A DNA stretch of 64,000 bases from Taxillus chinensis (lineage: Eukaryota > Streptophyta > Magnoliopsida > Santalales > Loranthaceae): positions 51,249,365-51,313,364 of the forward strand of contig CM042090.1 of the NCBI GenBank assembly GCA_023512835.1, read 5' to 3'. Both the position numbers and the translations under genes were made by a program. Each line of letters begins with the position of its first letter. The stretch's first letter is position 1. Of this stretch, positions 10,980-23,183 are shown piece by piece. Under the pieces are notes generated by a model. The model was not told the DNA's origin. It did no database searches and saw only the letters and a list, made by a program, of their open reading frames with translations.

Positions 10980-12937
10980 ATATATGTCACGCCCCGGATT
11001 TCCAACCCGAGGAAACCGGTACGTGACTCCCCGTTCACCCACACGGAGGGCAACGGGGTTGGATTACTGGATGCCACAAGCAAGTCTAACAATTTCAGTA
11101 AATCAAACAAGTCACCTTTATTTAATTCCAAACATTAACGGTTCACAAAAACAACCATGTTCCTTACTACAATTCAATCCCTCAGTACATTTCCCTCCCT
11201 GGGGTTACATAAATCATAAAATTACATTTCAGAAGAGAACAATATAATGAAGATGGTCTTCCACCTTGGGGTCCCACCTAACGCCTGTAGGTTCCTGTAA
11301 AGAAAACAACATGGTAGGAGGGGTGAGCAACCACAGCTCAGTAGGGATCATGTCTCCCCAACCCATCCCATGCACCTAATATCTACATGCCTTGTGTACA
11401 AGTGCTGTGTCGTGATACAATTATTCCACCAGATATAGTTACAGGCTATAACAGCAAACACAATCATCATACATAGGCTGGTACATAAACACTCCCGGGC
11501 TTCCACAGCCACCGGGTTTCAAGAACAGTCTCGGGCTTCCACAGCCACCGGGTCCCACAAAACAGTCCCGGGCTTCCACAGCCACCGGGTTCCACAAAAC
11601 AGTCCCGGGCTTCCACACGACCACCGGGTTCCACAAAACAGTCCCGGCTTCCACAGCCCACCGGGTTCCATAAAACGGTCCCGGGCTTCCACACCCACCG
11701 GGTTCCACAAAAAGGTCCCAGGCTTCCACACCCACCGGGTGTACAAGCAAACACACAAGACACATGGCCATACAGGCATAACATCAAACACTTAGTATGC
11801 TTAGTCACACAGGAATAACATCGAACACTTAGCATGCATATATCCACAAGCTCATAAACCCAGCCACACGGACATAATCTAACACACCGGACGTGCGTGG
11901 CCTCACGAGCATTACCTCAAACACATAACATGCACACCTCACAGGCATTACCTCAAACACATAACATGCACACGGCCTCACAGGCATTACCTCAAACACA
12001 CAACATGCACGACCTCACAGGCATTACCTCAAACACATAACATGCACGACCTCACAGGCATTATGTCAAACACTTGGCAGGCATATATACATATATCCAA
12101 ACAACATGCCATTGAAGGCCAACATTCATATAGGAGATCACACCTATATGAATTTACGTATAAATAGTATGATAACAAGGACAATATCCAACGGGTAATT
12201 CACCACAGGGCCTAACCCCGGATCGGGTATAAGAAAACAGAACCCCTACCTTAAAGAAGATCCTCCTTGCTCCCGCGTTAGATGCCGTCCTCCCCACGCA
12301 AGATGCTCCTGGAAAGAACCGGCCAGCTCTCCCCCTTTCCCTCTCTCTAGCTCTCTCTCTCTCCACGACGGCCGCAGGTGGCCGAAAAACCCCCTAACCC
12401 TAGAACAAGGAGTCTCCTCATCCTTATATAGGCCTCCCACTATCAAAACGACATAGTTTTGATTAAGTGAAACCCAGGATCAAAACGACGTAGTTTTGAT
12501 CACACAAGTTAGCACCTTTCCGCACCCATATGGGCCAAAATACTCAGAATTTCAACATGGTCCTTTGGAGAAAGTTCCTTAGAATGTCAAAACCAAGGGA
12601 ACCATGCAAAAATATGCCTGCACGCCAATTTGCACGTGAATTCCCCAATTCACGTGCAACTCCATATGCACTCCAAATGCTCTCAAACTTCACCCCTAAC
12701 CTCCTTGCATCATTTAGAAGACAACCACACTTGCACGTGAATTGGACCCATATCACGTGCACCTCACATACATGTCCAATTGGCCTGAAACTTCTGTGGT
12801 AGATAGAGGACAACATTCTAAGCATCTTTCCTTTTGCACGTGAATTCATTGGAGTCCATTTACTAGGTCAAAATCTAAAAAAAACTCTACTCAGGAGGCA
12901 AAACTGACTAACTCAAGGTACGGGTCCTTACAATATA
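10980..12937 (-). mobile_element. reverse solo LTR inserted in the TATA box of B's LTR
   Basis: The insert 10985-12932 begins TGTCACGCCCCGG and ends GGTCCTTACA, the reverse complement of a TGTAAGGACC...GGGGCGTGACA LTR. It is flanked by the 5-base direct repeat ATATA (10980-10984 and 12933-12937), a target-site duplication. There is no internal region, so it is a solo LTR (1,948 bp). It carries the family marks in reverse: G-box inverted repeat TGCACGTGAATT/AATTCACGTGCA (12631-12658), ACGT palindromes (12446-12502), CCTAACCCTA telobox (about 12394), CT repeat (12343-12362), hairpin (12125-12152) and CCCGGG-containing tandem repeats (11495-11750). Confidence 0.93.
11495..11750 (-). repeat. tandem repeats of about 37 bp in the solo LTR
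   Basis: About seven imperfect units read on this strand as CCCGGGCTTCCACAGCCACC plus an A-rich spacer. The same unit appears in plus orientation at 14625-14800, 24305-24490 and 26155-26325, so it is an LTR component with variable copy number. Confidence 0.75.
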
Positions 12938-14197
12938 AGGAGGAGAAGCCCTCTGTTTTAGGTTTAGGGTTCTCTTCAACTGCTGCAGCCGTCGTAGAGA
13001 GAGAGAGAGAGAGAGCTAGAGAGAGAGAAGGAAAGGGAGTTGCTGGTTGCTGCCGGAGCATCTTACGTGGGGAGGACGGCGTTTAGCGCGGGAGCAAGGA
13101 AGATCTGCTTTAAGGTAGGGGTTCTGTCTCACCTGATCTGTTCTGGGGTTAGGCCCTGTGTAGAGGATTTATAGAGCTTCTACTGTTATTGTTATACTAT
13201 CTATATGTAAATTCATATATGTGTGACCTCCTATATGAATGTTGGCCTTCAGTGGCAAGTATGGGTTGAGATTAGGCCTGTGTGGCACTGCACACTAGGT
13301 GTTTGATATTATGCCTGTGAGGCCATGCATGTTATGCGTTGACGTTATGCCAGTGTGGTTATGCCTGAATGGTGTTTGATGTAATGCCTGTGAGGATATG
13401 CATGCTAGGTGTTTGATGTTATACCAGGGTGGACATGCATGTTAAGTGTTTGTTGTTATGCCTGAATAACTGAGATATATGTTAAATGTTTGTTGTTGTC
13501 TGTGGAGCCTAAGAAGCCCGAGAGGCCGAGGCAATGCTTGTGTACTGTGGAGCCTGAGAGGTCGAGTTGATGTCGTGAGATCGACTGTGGAGCCTGAGAG
13601 GCTGAGTTGATGTCGTGAGATCGACCGTGGAGCCCGAGAGGTCGAGTTAATGTCGGTGAGACCGATCATGGAAACTATGCCTGAGAGGCGGTTAAATCAT
13701 TGGCCTGAAGAGGCGGTTAAATCACTTGTGGTTTGTGTGGTGGATAATTGTGACTACCGGTGTGGTTTGTTATTGTCTCTGTTGGAATTATTGTAACACG
13801 ACACCTGCACTTGTACACATGGCATGTAGATGCTAGGAGCATGGGATGGGTTGGGGAGACATGATCCCCTACTTGGTGTGGATGCTCACCCCTCCTACTA
13901 TGGTGTGTTTTCTTGCAGGAACCTACAGGCGTTAGGCGGGAACACCAAGGTGGAAGAGTTCTACTTTGTGGCTTTGTTTTATGTCATTTGTGTTATGTAA
14001 TTTTATTGAGGCATGGTAACCCCAGTGGGGAGATATTGTAATGAAGTTTGAAAGACAATAAAGGCATTTGGTTTCAATTAAATAATTGTGTGATTTTGGT
14101 TTCTGAAGTGTATGTTGTGTTCCACCCCTTTATCTAAACCCGGGTAAAGGGAGGGTCACGTTCCGGTCTCCTCGGGTTGGAAAACCGGGGCGTGACA

Positions 14198-15341
14198 TGA
14201 TCTCTCTCTGTTCTAGGGTTCTTGGGTAGATTATGGTTTATACCTGCTTGCATATATATATATTATATATTTAAATCCATATAGGTGTGATCTCCTATAT
14301 GGATGTTGGCCTTCAATGGCATTTTTGGTGTGTTTTTGGTGTTAGTGTGATGCATGTAAAGTGTTCGATAAAATGCCTATGTGACATTCCTATTACATGT
14401 TTGACAAAATGCCTGTATGTATATGCCCGTTACGTGTTTGAGAAAATGCCTGTGAGGCTGGGTTCATGAGCCTGTGAATGTATGCATGCTACATGTTCGA
14501 TACTGTGTCTGTGAAGTTATGCACACCAAGTGTTTGGTTTTATACCTGTGAGGCTATACATGCTAAGTGTTTGATGTTATGTCTGTGTGACTATGTGTGG
14601 CTATGTGTGCTGTATTTTGTGAAACCCGGTAGCTATGGAAGCTCGGGACTGATTTGTGGAAACCGGTAGCTGTGGAAGCTCGGGACTGTTTTTGTGAAAC
14701 CCGCTAGCTGTGGAAGCTCGGGACTATTCTGTGAAACCCGGTAGCTATGGAAACTCGGGCCTATTTCATAGAACCCGGTGGCTGTGGAAGCTCGGAATTG
14801 TAAATGTTACCCTGTGTGGCTGTGGACATGATAGCCTATGTGGCTGTGGCAAAGGTTGTACATGTGACTTGTGTGTTGATGCTTGACTGGATTATAAACT
14901 GCTTGTACCTTGTTGTCACTACACTGCACTTGTGCACATCCATATGTAGATGATAGGAGCATGGGATGGGTCGGGGAGACATGATCCCTACTGTGCTGTG
15001 GTTGCTCACCCTTCCTACTGTGTTGTTTTCTTACAGGGACCTACAGGTTTAAGGTGGGAACACCAAGTTGGGAGACGTGTTTGTGGCTTGCTTATTGTTA
15101 TTTGAGTTTTGTTGTTTTTGTGAGCTTTGTAACCCCAGTGGGGAGATATTGTAATGAGGAGTTTAATGTAATAAAAGCATGTTTGGACACGTTTGTAAGG
15201 TTTGAATTTAATATATATATATGGTTTTGTCTCTGAGTTTGAAATGTAAAGTGTATGTTGTATTCTACCCCCTTTATCCAAACTTGGGTAAAGGGAGGGT
15301 CACATTCCGGTCTCCTCGGGTTGGAAATCCAGGGCGTGACA
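14198..15341 (+). mobile_element. 5' LTR of gypsy C, left part missing
   Basis: It matches the 3' LTR of C from about 23892 to its end at 25030, with only scattered differences, and ends GGGCGTGACA directly before the primer site. U3 and TATA are absent because the end of B's LTR lies at 14197, so this LTR could not drive transcription as it stands. It contains the leader hairpin (14276-14303), the TGCCTGTGTGGC-type repeats and five 37-bp units. Confidence 0.88.
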
Positions 15342-15344
15342 GTA

Positions 15345-15356
15345 TGGTATTAGAGC
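15345..15356 (+). promoter_or_regulatory. primer binding site of gypsy C (initiator tRNA-Met type)
   Basis: TGGTATTAGAGC lies three bases after the LTR end. It differs by one base from the usual plant TGGTATCAGAGC site complementary to the 3' end of initiator tRNA-Met. Element G has the exact form at 40194. Confidence 0.85.
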
Positions 15357-15845
15357 ATGGTCTAGTTGGCCTAGGGTAGTGGGCGGACTTGGATATCTTG
15401 AGTCCTTTGGAGGAGCCTGGAGGGACATGCCTGATCAACATGGTCCTCTTTGAGCCTCTAAGGTGTACTTGGGGTAGTTCAGTCTTGTGGTAGGGTTTGC
15501 ATGCATGGGCATTAGGGCACTAGTTGCATTTGCTTATGTGTGTTTGTGTGGATGTTGTACATGTGAAGAAAAAAAATGCTATTTGTAATGTGGATTGAAC
15601 TGTGACAATGTGAATAATGTGATAAGGTGTGAACTGTGCAACTCTGATTCTTCTTGAAGTACCTTGAGCATGACTGCAAGGAAAGGTCCTTGTTCATTTG
15701 AGCTGTGTGCAATGTTGATTGATGCAATGTGTGAAATGTGTGTGATGCCATGTACTACTTGACTTGATAATGGGGTAGAGGTAGTGAAACTCGATAGTTG
15801 TCAAACGCGTTCTGACGTTTGTGCTTCTTACTTCATGTAGTAAGA
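15357..15845 (+). other. 5' untranslated leader of gypsy C
   Basis: Non-coding sequence between the primer site and the gag ATG. GT-rich and without a supported ORF. The only named segment is the primer-site context. Confidence 0.6.
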
Positions 15846-17021
15846 ATGCCACCGAGGAGAGTGACACGTGCGTCCGGGGCAGTGGCTGATGAGTCATCTG
15901 CCCATTAGGGTCCGGGTGTGGGGCAGTCCGTTGGAGGACATCCACTGTTGCTGGCGCAGCTGCGAGAGGGCATCCGACCGGAAGTCCAAGAGCTAAGGGA
16001 AGGCATACGGCAAGAAGTTCGGGAGGAGGTGCGCCGTGAGATGGTGGCACAACAGGTGGTGCCACCACCACCACCACCAGTGGCGGGCTATCTCGTGAGC
16101 ATGAGGGTTCGCTGAGTGGCATACCAATTCGTGCAGAGGATGACGTGGTGACACGTTTCTGAAAGGAACAACCTCCAAGGTTCAAGGGAGAAGGGGACCC
16201 AGTGTTAGCTGAGCACTGGCTGAGGCAGATCGAGCATGTGTTTTCCTTTCTCCTACCCCGGGAGGAGGATAAGGTGAGACTGGCCATTCGGGAACTAGTG
16301 GGGAGTGCTCTGGAGTGGTGGTTGAGTGTTGCGGGGAGCCGTGCGGTGCAGTTCATGCTTTGGGAGGAGTTCTTGCAGCTCTTCCATGATGAGTTCTTCT
16401 CGGAGTCTTTGAGGTGGCAGAAGAGGGAAGAGTTTGAAAGCTTGAGGCAAGGATTAAGGATGGTACTTGAGTATGAGCGAGAGTTCCGGAGCTTGAGTAG
16501 GTTTGCCCCCGAGATTGTGGCCAAGGAGAACCTGAAGGCCCACAAGTTCACTTTGGGCCTTAGGCCAGCCCTTAGGCAGAAGGTGGCGATCTTGCGCTTG
16601 AGGACTTATGCTGAGGTTGTGGAGATGGCTCGTATCGCTGAGAGAGAGCTGGATGATGGGAGGCAGGCCCATCAGGGTCTCCAGTTGCAGGGCGGATCTG
16701 AACGTGATTCGGAATCCAAGAGGCCCAAGACTGAAGAGAGGGACAACAGTTCCTTCCGCAGCAGGGGACAGACATCAGTGCACCCTGGGAGGTCTAGCTT
16801 TGGCGGTAACAGACAGGGAGGTCCATTAGGAGGTCTCCCCAACGGCTGTCATTGCTGTGGGGAGCAGGGCCACTTCAGGAGGGAGTGTCCAAAGAAAGAC
16901 TCGAAATGTAATAGTTGTGGACGAGAGGGCCACCTGAGCCGGGTTTGCCGGAGTGGCAACAAGGGAGTTGGAGGCATGGCATCCAGCACGAGGAGCGATG
17001 CTAATTTCCATGCACCAACAG
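15846..17021 (+). pseudogene. gag: gypsy C gag, interrupted at its 3' end
   Basis: The start ATG at 15846 opens MPPRRVTRAS, a basic N-terminus usual for these gags. TAG at 15906, a frameshift near 16085-16120 and TGA near 16160 break the first part. The core gag domain is open from about 16165 (PPRFKGEGDP, EWWLSVAGSR, LSRFAPEIVA). Two CCHC knuckles follow, CHCCGEQGHFRREC and CNSCGREGHLSRVC (about 16850-16950). The frame is cut at 17021 by a reverse solo LTR; the gag-protease linker resumes at 19321. Confidence 0.92.
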
Positions 17022-18872
17022 TGTCACGCCCCAAATTTCCTTCCCCCTGGAAATGGGTAATGACTGCCCATGCCCGCACCCGAAGGGTCAAGGGTTCGGT
17101 GTAAACACCAAGGTGAGGACACCTACCGCAGGTGCTGTCCTATCCCTGTATCACAAGTCAACATGCCAAGGAGCATATACCTATTTTCATGCCAAGCACA
17201 CCACCACAATACCCATACATACAGTATTCACAACACAACACAACACATGAATTACAGTGCTCATAGGCTTCAAGTCCTTTTACAACCCACTAGGGAACAA
17301 GCTCCCATCAATATAACCAGGATATACAGTTTAAAGCAACAGAATCTCAAATACAACAAAGCAACCAAATGTATAAATATATATAAGGCCATACAGCCCC
17401 AGCGGCCTACCAACTCAGCTGTTCCGCCTATCGCCTGCTAGGTCCTGCAGAGAACAATTCATAGGAGGGGTGAGCACACCACAGCTCAGTAGGGATCGAG
17501 TCTCCCCAGTCCCGTCCCACTCTAAAACTATGCATGTCAAGTGGATGCATGTGCTCGTGTAGTGACTTAAGCTAAAACAATAACCATCACCCAGTAAACA
17601 TGCCTCATACCTCGGCTCGCCTTTGGACGGTAGAGGACACCCCGCCACCACGGCGACGTGACATACCACACCAGGCAAATGTGAATCTCATCTCAAGGGG
17701 TACAGTATAATGACTGTCCCATACTCAGCTCAATCCCCGCATTTCTGGGGTTCTCATCTCAACTCCCTGTGTTTCTGGGGTCCTCAACATACACATTTCA
17801 ACATATACAACCCAACAATCTCAACTCAACAAACATAACTCAACAAACACAGTACAAACATGCAACACATTTAGCATACAAAAAACTCAACTCAGAATGT
17901 AAAACAACAGATAGTCTCAGAATAATTACATCATTTCATTTAACATTATCTAACTCCTCCTGGTCCCTAAAGTCCACACATTTCTCACACTCATAGTCTG
18001 GATCATAAACAACCTTTCAAAGGAAGCTTATCCACCTCAAGGGGAGCCCAAAACAAGCTGCACGTGACAACCTATTGTCGCGGGCAGAGGGAAATTAACT
18101 CCAAACATTATTCTAACCATCCCAGAAGGTTCAGGGATGATTTCTAGCCAAAAACAAGGTTGCACGTGAAAAGGTCATTCTCACGTGCAAGGGTGTTTCA
18201 ACTTCTATGCCCCTAAGGAAGCTCCACCTAAAATTTGGTGCAATTTGGAGCAAGAATGAATCTGCAAGTGAAAAAGGCATTCTCACGTGCAAACTCCAAA
18301 ACCTTCCTTTTGTTATTCTAATCATTTTTTCCTAAAGGACCAACCTCAAATTCGTTTTAGTTTAGAAGTTATTGAGACTCTAAGTCCGTAAACAGGGCCA
18401 AAATCTAACTCTAGCCTCGCTCTCATTTTGATTTTCCCAATACTAGAGGTCTTAACCAAACTAGATACAGGGTTTTTTTCCTAAAATTCTTCATCTAAAT
18501 AGTTTCAAGACAATGGGTATACAAATGACCCTTAACCCAAAGGCACAAATAATCTCACGCAGAAATTCAGAAATTCAGAAAACTCAGACAAAAACCCCAG
18601 ATCATCCATAGGCTCAGGGTGAATTTAGAAACTCAATATATATTAAAAATCTCTTTTCAACATCCCAGATCATCACATAAATTTTATTTTCTAGAAATCT
18701 GTAAGAGAGAGACAATAAAGAGACAAAACTTGAAATCCCTACCTCAGAAGTGTTGCAGAAAAGAATTGGGGAAAAGAACGGAGCGATCTGTATCCTTGCT
18801 ACCTCAACGCCTCCGGCCTCCCGTCGTCCGTAGGAAATCCTCGATCATCAGAAACTCCTCCACTCTGGATCG

Positions 18873-18906
<34 letters not shown>

Positions 18907-19325
18907 GGCGTGTGTGTGTGTGATGGCTGCAGGGAAGGTAGGGTTTGGTTTTCCTTTTCTTTTCTCCTATTTTCTTTCTTTTTATTATTTTGTTTTTAAT
19001 AGAAGCCCAAGACCAAATGCAGCCCAATGGTGGTTAAGTGAACCCAAGAAGATAGGCAAAACAGCCCACTCTCTCATATTGGGTTTTCCTTTGAAGGGAG
19101 ACCCAAAGCTCAAAATACAAACCCAGGTAATTTAAAAGGAAATATAAAATTATTTGTGAAATCCCGAAAATACCCCTCATGGCCTCAAATCCCAAATTTC
19201 GTCCAAGTACAGTCAAAATTCTCCATTTGATGATCACATCATTGTGCTAATATTCATTTGTTAAAATAAGGTCTCTAACTCAAGGCTATCTCTAAGGCCT
19301 CTCAAATACGGGTCCTTACAAGCAG
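17017..19325 (-). mobile_element. reverse solo LTR (H-type) inserted in gypsy C
   Basis: The insert 17022-19320 starts TGTCACGCCCC and ends GGTCCTTACA, the reverse of an H-type LTR (compare 46739-48851). The flanking bases are AACAG (17017-17021) and AGCAG (19321-19325), a 5-base target-site duplication with one later change. No internal region remains. Features in reverse: G-box inverted repeat (18161-18189), a related decayed pair near 18255-18293, CT repeat (18875-18905) and telobox TAGGGTTT (about 18937). C must predate this insertion. Confidence 0.92.
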
Positions 19326-19914
19326 AGAGACCAACTCGTCAGTGGCAGCCTAGTCAGGCCGGATCGAACCAGACCCGACCCCAGGGAAGGCTGGAGCGAC
19401 AGCAGACTGAAGCTGGAGGTAGCCATGGCGGGAAGCGCCAGTGAGTGAGCCGACCAATGGTACGGGCCAAGGGAGGGTGTTTGCACTGGAGGCGACGTAC
19501 CAGGAGGAGGCTGAGCTATCACCCCCACTGGATGAGGGTGGAGTAGGACCATCGGTGGTTAGAGGTACCCTTTTGATCTCCCATACATTAGCTTCTGTTC
19601 TTTTCGATACGGGTGGATCGTGTTCTTTTGTTGCTGAGCTTGTGATAGATAGCTTGGGGTTGACTTGTGTGGAGGCAGCGAAGCCCCTAGTTGTTGAGTC
19701 TACAGTGGGAGGTATGATTGAGGTGCGGCGTGTTTGCCGTGACTGTGTGTTAACCATAGGAAGTGTGGAGCTAAGCTTCGACTTGCATGTAATGCCCTTG
19801 CGTGTTTTTGACTTGATCTTGGGTATGGATTGGCTTATGGCTTTCCAGGCCAAGATAGACTGTTATCGGCGGCGTGTATCCTTCGTGACACCTACAGGGG
19901 GAGTGGGACTGTGA
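19326..19914 (+). pseudogene. gypsy C gag-protease linker and protease
   Basis: Coding resumes after the solo LTR. The protease active site reads LFDTGGSCSFVAE (about 19600), with DTG intact. It ends in [22 protein letters not shown] 20-base deletion near 19895, relative to the same place in B (about 6980), shifts the frame and gives a TGA at 19912. In B the lost segment is flanked by similar CCTGYAGGG words, suggesting slippage. Confidence 0.88.
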
Positions 19915-19915
19915 G

Positions 19916-22900
19916 GTGAGTCAAGCTGGGCCAGTGTTGGACCAGTGGGGTGCCATCACCCACAGGTTGGTAGCCCTAACCTTTGCTGAGGAGAGAAAAG
20001 TAGAAAAGAGAGTGTGGCCAGTAGTTGTTGACCAATTTCAGGATGTCTTTCCTGACCAGTTGAGGAGTTTACCTCCTAGGAGGGGTGTAGAGTTCACCAT
20101 TGAGTTGGTACCGGGGACTGGCCCAATCTCCCAAGTAGCATATTGTATGGGGTCAGCCGACCTGAGGGAGCTGCAGAGGCAAATAGAGGAGTTGGGGGAC
20201 CAGGGGTATATCAGACCGAGTACCTCACCCTGGGGTGCTCCGGTGCTCTTTGCAAAGACGGCAGATGGCATGCTACGCCTTTGCATCGACTATAGGAAGC
20301 TGAACTCGGTGACTGTAAAGAACAAGTACCCTTTGCCTCGAATAGATGACCTGTTTGACCAGTTGAGTGGAGCCCGGTGATTTTCCAAGATAGACCTACG
20401 GTTGGGGTATCATCAGTTGAGGGTTAGGGAGGAGGACATCCCTAAGACTGCTTTTCGTTGCAGGTATGGGCACTATGAGTGGGTAGTGATGCCTTTCGGG
20501 CTCACTAATGCACCAGCAATATTCATGCATTTGATGGACCAAGTCTTTGCTCCATACATGGATTCTTTCGTGGTGGTGTTTATTGACGACATCTTGGTGT
20601 ATTCTAAGACGGAGAGGGAGCATGTAGAACATCTGGCAACAGTGTTGCAAACCTTGAGGGACCGGCAGTTATTTGCTAAATTTAGCAAATGTGAGTTTTG
20701 GATGTAGGAGGTTCATTTCCTTGGCCATGTGGTGTCTGCTGAGGGAGTTAGGGTGGACCCAGCCAAGATTGATGCTGTGGCATCGTGCGAGAGGCCAACT
20801 AATGTTTTCGAGATTCGTAGTTTTCTTGGCTTGGCAGGCTATTACCGTCGTTTTGTAGAGGGATTTTCCCGTTTGGCAGCTCCTATGACGGCGTTGACTC
20901 AGAAGGGAGTGAAGTTTGAGTGGACTGACAAGTGTCAGCAGGCGTTTGAGGCTCTCAAAACCCGTTTGACCACTGCACCGGTGTTGATTTTACCCAGGGA
21001 GGATATCCCATATGAAGTGTATTGTGATGCGTCCAGGGTTGGCTTGGGGTGTGTGCTTATGCAGGAGCACAGTGTAGTAGCTTATGGGTCGAGGCAGCTG
21101 AAGCCTCATGAGCAGAATTATCCTACTCATGATCTTGAGTTGGCGACTGTCATCTTTGCCTCGAAGAGTTGGCAACATTACCTTTTGGGGGAGAAGTTTG
21201 TGGTTTACTCAGATCACAAGAGCCTTCAGTACATCTTTACTCAGAAGGACTTGAATTTGAGCCAGAGGAGGTGGGTAGAGTATTTGCAGACCTTTGATTT
21301 CACTCTTGCCTATACTCCAGGCAAGGGTAATGTTGTGGCTGACGCTTTGAGCAGGAAAGGGAAGGCTGAGGTGGCTGTTCGGGAGTGGAAGCTGATGGAG
21401 CAGTTGGCGATGTTACAGCTGCATCCTGTTGTTCATGATGGTGGGATAGTCCTGAGTCCTTTGGTTGTTGTACCTGAACTATACCAGCGAGTCCGGGAGG
21501 GACAATTGGGGGACATTGAGTGTGAAGTTCTCCGTGCCTGTATTGAGGCTGGTGAGCTATCTGCGGACTGGACAGAGGGTCCTGAGCATGAGTTGTCTTT
21601 TCAGGGGCGGCTAGTAGTGGCTTCTTCTCTTCGGGACGAGGTGATGAGGGAGTTTCATCAGTCTAAGCTTGCTGTGTATTCAGGGGGTACAAAGATGTAT
21701 CATGCGCTTTGGGGACACTTTTGGTGGCCTGGGATGAAACAAGATGTAACTGCTTTTGTTTTGAGGTGCCTAACTTGTCAACAAGTGAAGGCTGAGCACC
21801 AGAGGCCGGCGGGCATGTTACAGCCGTTGCCAGTAGCCGAGTGGAAGTGGGACCACATAGCGATGGACTTTGTAACTGGACTTCCACCCACCGCTGGGCG
21901 GAAGGACATGATTTGGGTGATTGTGGACCGGCTGACTAAGTCAGCCCATTTTCTTGCTGTCCGCGAGCGGGATTCCATCGGGGCCTTAAGTCAGCTGTAT
22001 GTGAACGAGGTGGTGCGACTGCATAGGGTACCATCATCAATTGTGTCCGACAGGGATTCGCTGTTTACTTCTCATTTTTGGGCAGGCTTGCAGGATGCTA
22101 TGGGGACAAAGCTTAACTTGAGTACAGCCTTTCACCCTGAGACTGACGGTCAGACTAAGAGGACAAATCAGACTTTGGAGGACATGTTACGGGCCTGTGT
22201 ATTAGATTTTGGGGGTTCGTGGGCAACTCACCTTCCTTTGGTGGAATTTGCCTACAACAACAGTTTTCAGGCATCCTTTGGGATGGCTCCTTTTGAGGCG
22301 TTGTATGGGCGGCCGTGTCGCTCACCTTTGTGTTGGACCGACGTGGGGGAGACAGCTCTCTTGGGACCACAATTGGTTCAAGAGGCTACTGAGAAGGTTA
22401 AGTTGATTCGCCAGCGGTTATTATCAGCTCAGAGTCAGTAGAAATCCTATGTGGACCAGCGGCGGCGACCTTTGGAGTTTTCTGTGGGCGATTATGTGTT
22501 TCTCCGTGTCTCTCCATGACGTGGACATCGGCGCTTTGGGAGAGGTTTCAAACTCTCTCCCCGGTTCATTGATCCTTTTGAAGTTCTAGCTCGTGTGGGA
22601 CTTATCGCTTACCGATTAGCATTGCCACCGCGATTGAGTCGCGTGCACAATGTGTTCCACGTGTCCCAGTTGAGGAAGTACCATCCTGACCCCACTCATG
22701 TGATCAATTGGGGGACATTGGATATTGAGGATGACATGTCCGTTATTGAGGCCCTTATCCGTATCCTAGATCGGCGGGAGAAGCTTTTGCGTGGTCGTGC
22801 TATTCCTTTGGTTCGCGTACTGTGGCAGCACCGTGGCATTGAGGAGGAGACTTGGGAACGGGAGTCTTTGATGCGTGAGCAACACCCAGAATTGTTCGAG

Positions 22901-22984
22901 GACGAACACTCTAAAGGGTGGAGGGGTGGCTGTTGGCTGGTGTATTTATGTTTCCTTCCGACTTTTGACTTTTATTTGTATTGA
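19916..22984 (+). pseudogene. pol: gypsy C pol: RT, RNase H, integrase, chromodomain
   Basis: One continuous frame broken by only four stops: TGA 20378 (a TGG in relatives), TAG 20705, TAG 22439 and TGA 22517. RT carries GYHQLRV and [10 protein letters not shown] (about 20578). RNase H shows [10 protein letters not shown] and [11 protein letters not shown]. The 570-codon open stretch 20729-22441 covers the end of RT through most of integrase, including H-H-C-C (QVKAEHQ context), MDFVTGLP and VSDRDS. The chromodomain (WQHRGIEEETWERE) ends near 22900. Here the frame does not stop at the FEDE motif but runs on to 22984. This is the least damaged pol in the window. Confidence 0.94.
22895..22925 (+). 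repeat. proto-PPT module at the end of gypsy C pol
   Basis: TTCGAGGACGAA followed by CTCTAAAGGGTGGAGG. The 12-mer is identical to the one at 23165-23176 before the true polypurine tract. Confidence 0.6.
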
Positions 22985-23183
22985 ATGTGTTAATAGAATG
23001 TGATTGAGATGGGTATTTGTAACGTGGATGTTTCCATGGATTGTAATACATGTGGTTATAGATTGTGGTGGCACTGTGTTATGTGCTATTGTGTACAATG
23101 GGCGGTGTATGACCCATTTGGGTGTTGTGGCTTCCTGTGTGGTTTTCCTTGCATGTTGTTTCTTTTCGAGGACGAAAAGTCTT

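Larger units (their letters stand above)
10345..14197 (+). mobile_element. 3' LTR of gypsy B, split by a reverse solo LTR
   Basis: The LTR starts TGTAATGACCCG and ends GGGGCGTGACA. Its two parts, 10345-10984 and 12933-14197, total about 1.9 kb once the insert and one copy of the 5-base duplication are removed. U3 carries the CACGCC/GGCGTG inverted repeat and two ACGT-core palindromes. The TATA box (CTATATAAGG when rejoined) is the insertion site. After it come telobox-like TTTAGGTTTAGGGTT (12957-12971), a GA repeat (12995-13027), the leader hairpin (13212-13239), and degenerate repeats of the TGCCTGTGAGGC and GTGGAGCCTGAGAGG types. It abuts the truncated LTR of C at 14197/14198. Confidence 0.88.

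Noticed and set aside
11495..11750. CRISPR-like array
   Set aside because: Units of about 37 bp with degenerate short spacers, inside a plant LTR; no unique spacers and no cas genes.
15918..16115. Proline-run peptide as a separate gene
   Set aside because: Same frame as the gag N-terminus of C after the TAG at 15906; part of gag.
20729..22441. 570-codon open frame as an intact gene
   Set aside because: It is the RT-end to integrase part of gypsy C; the same frame continues on both sides past single stops, so it is a fragment of a broken pol.
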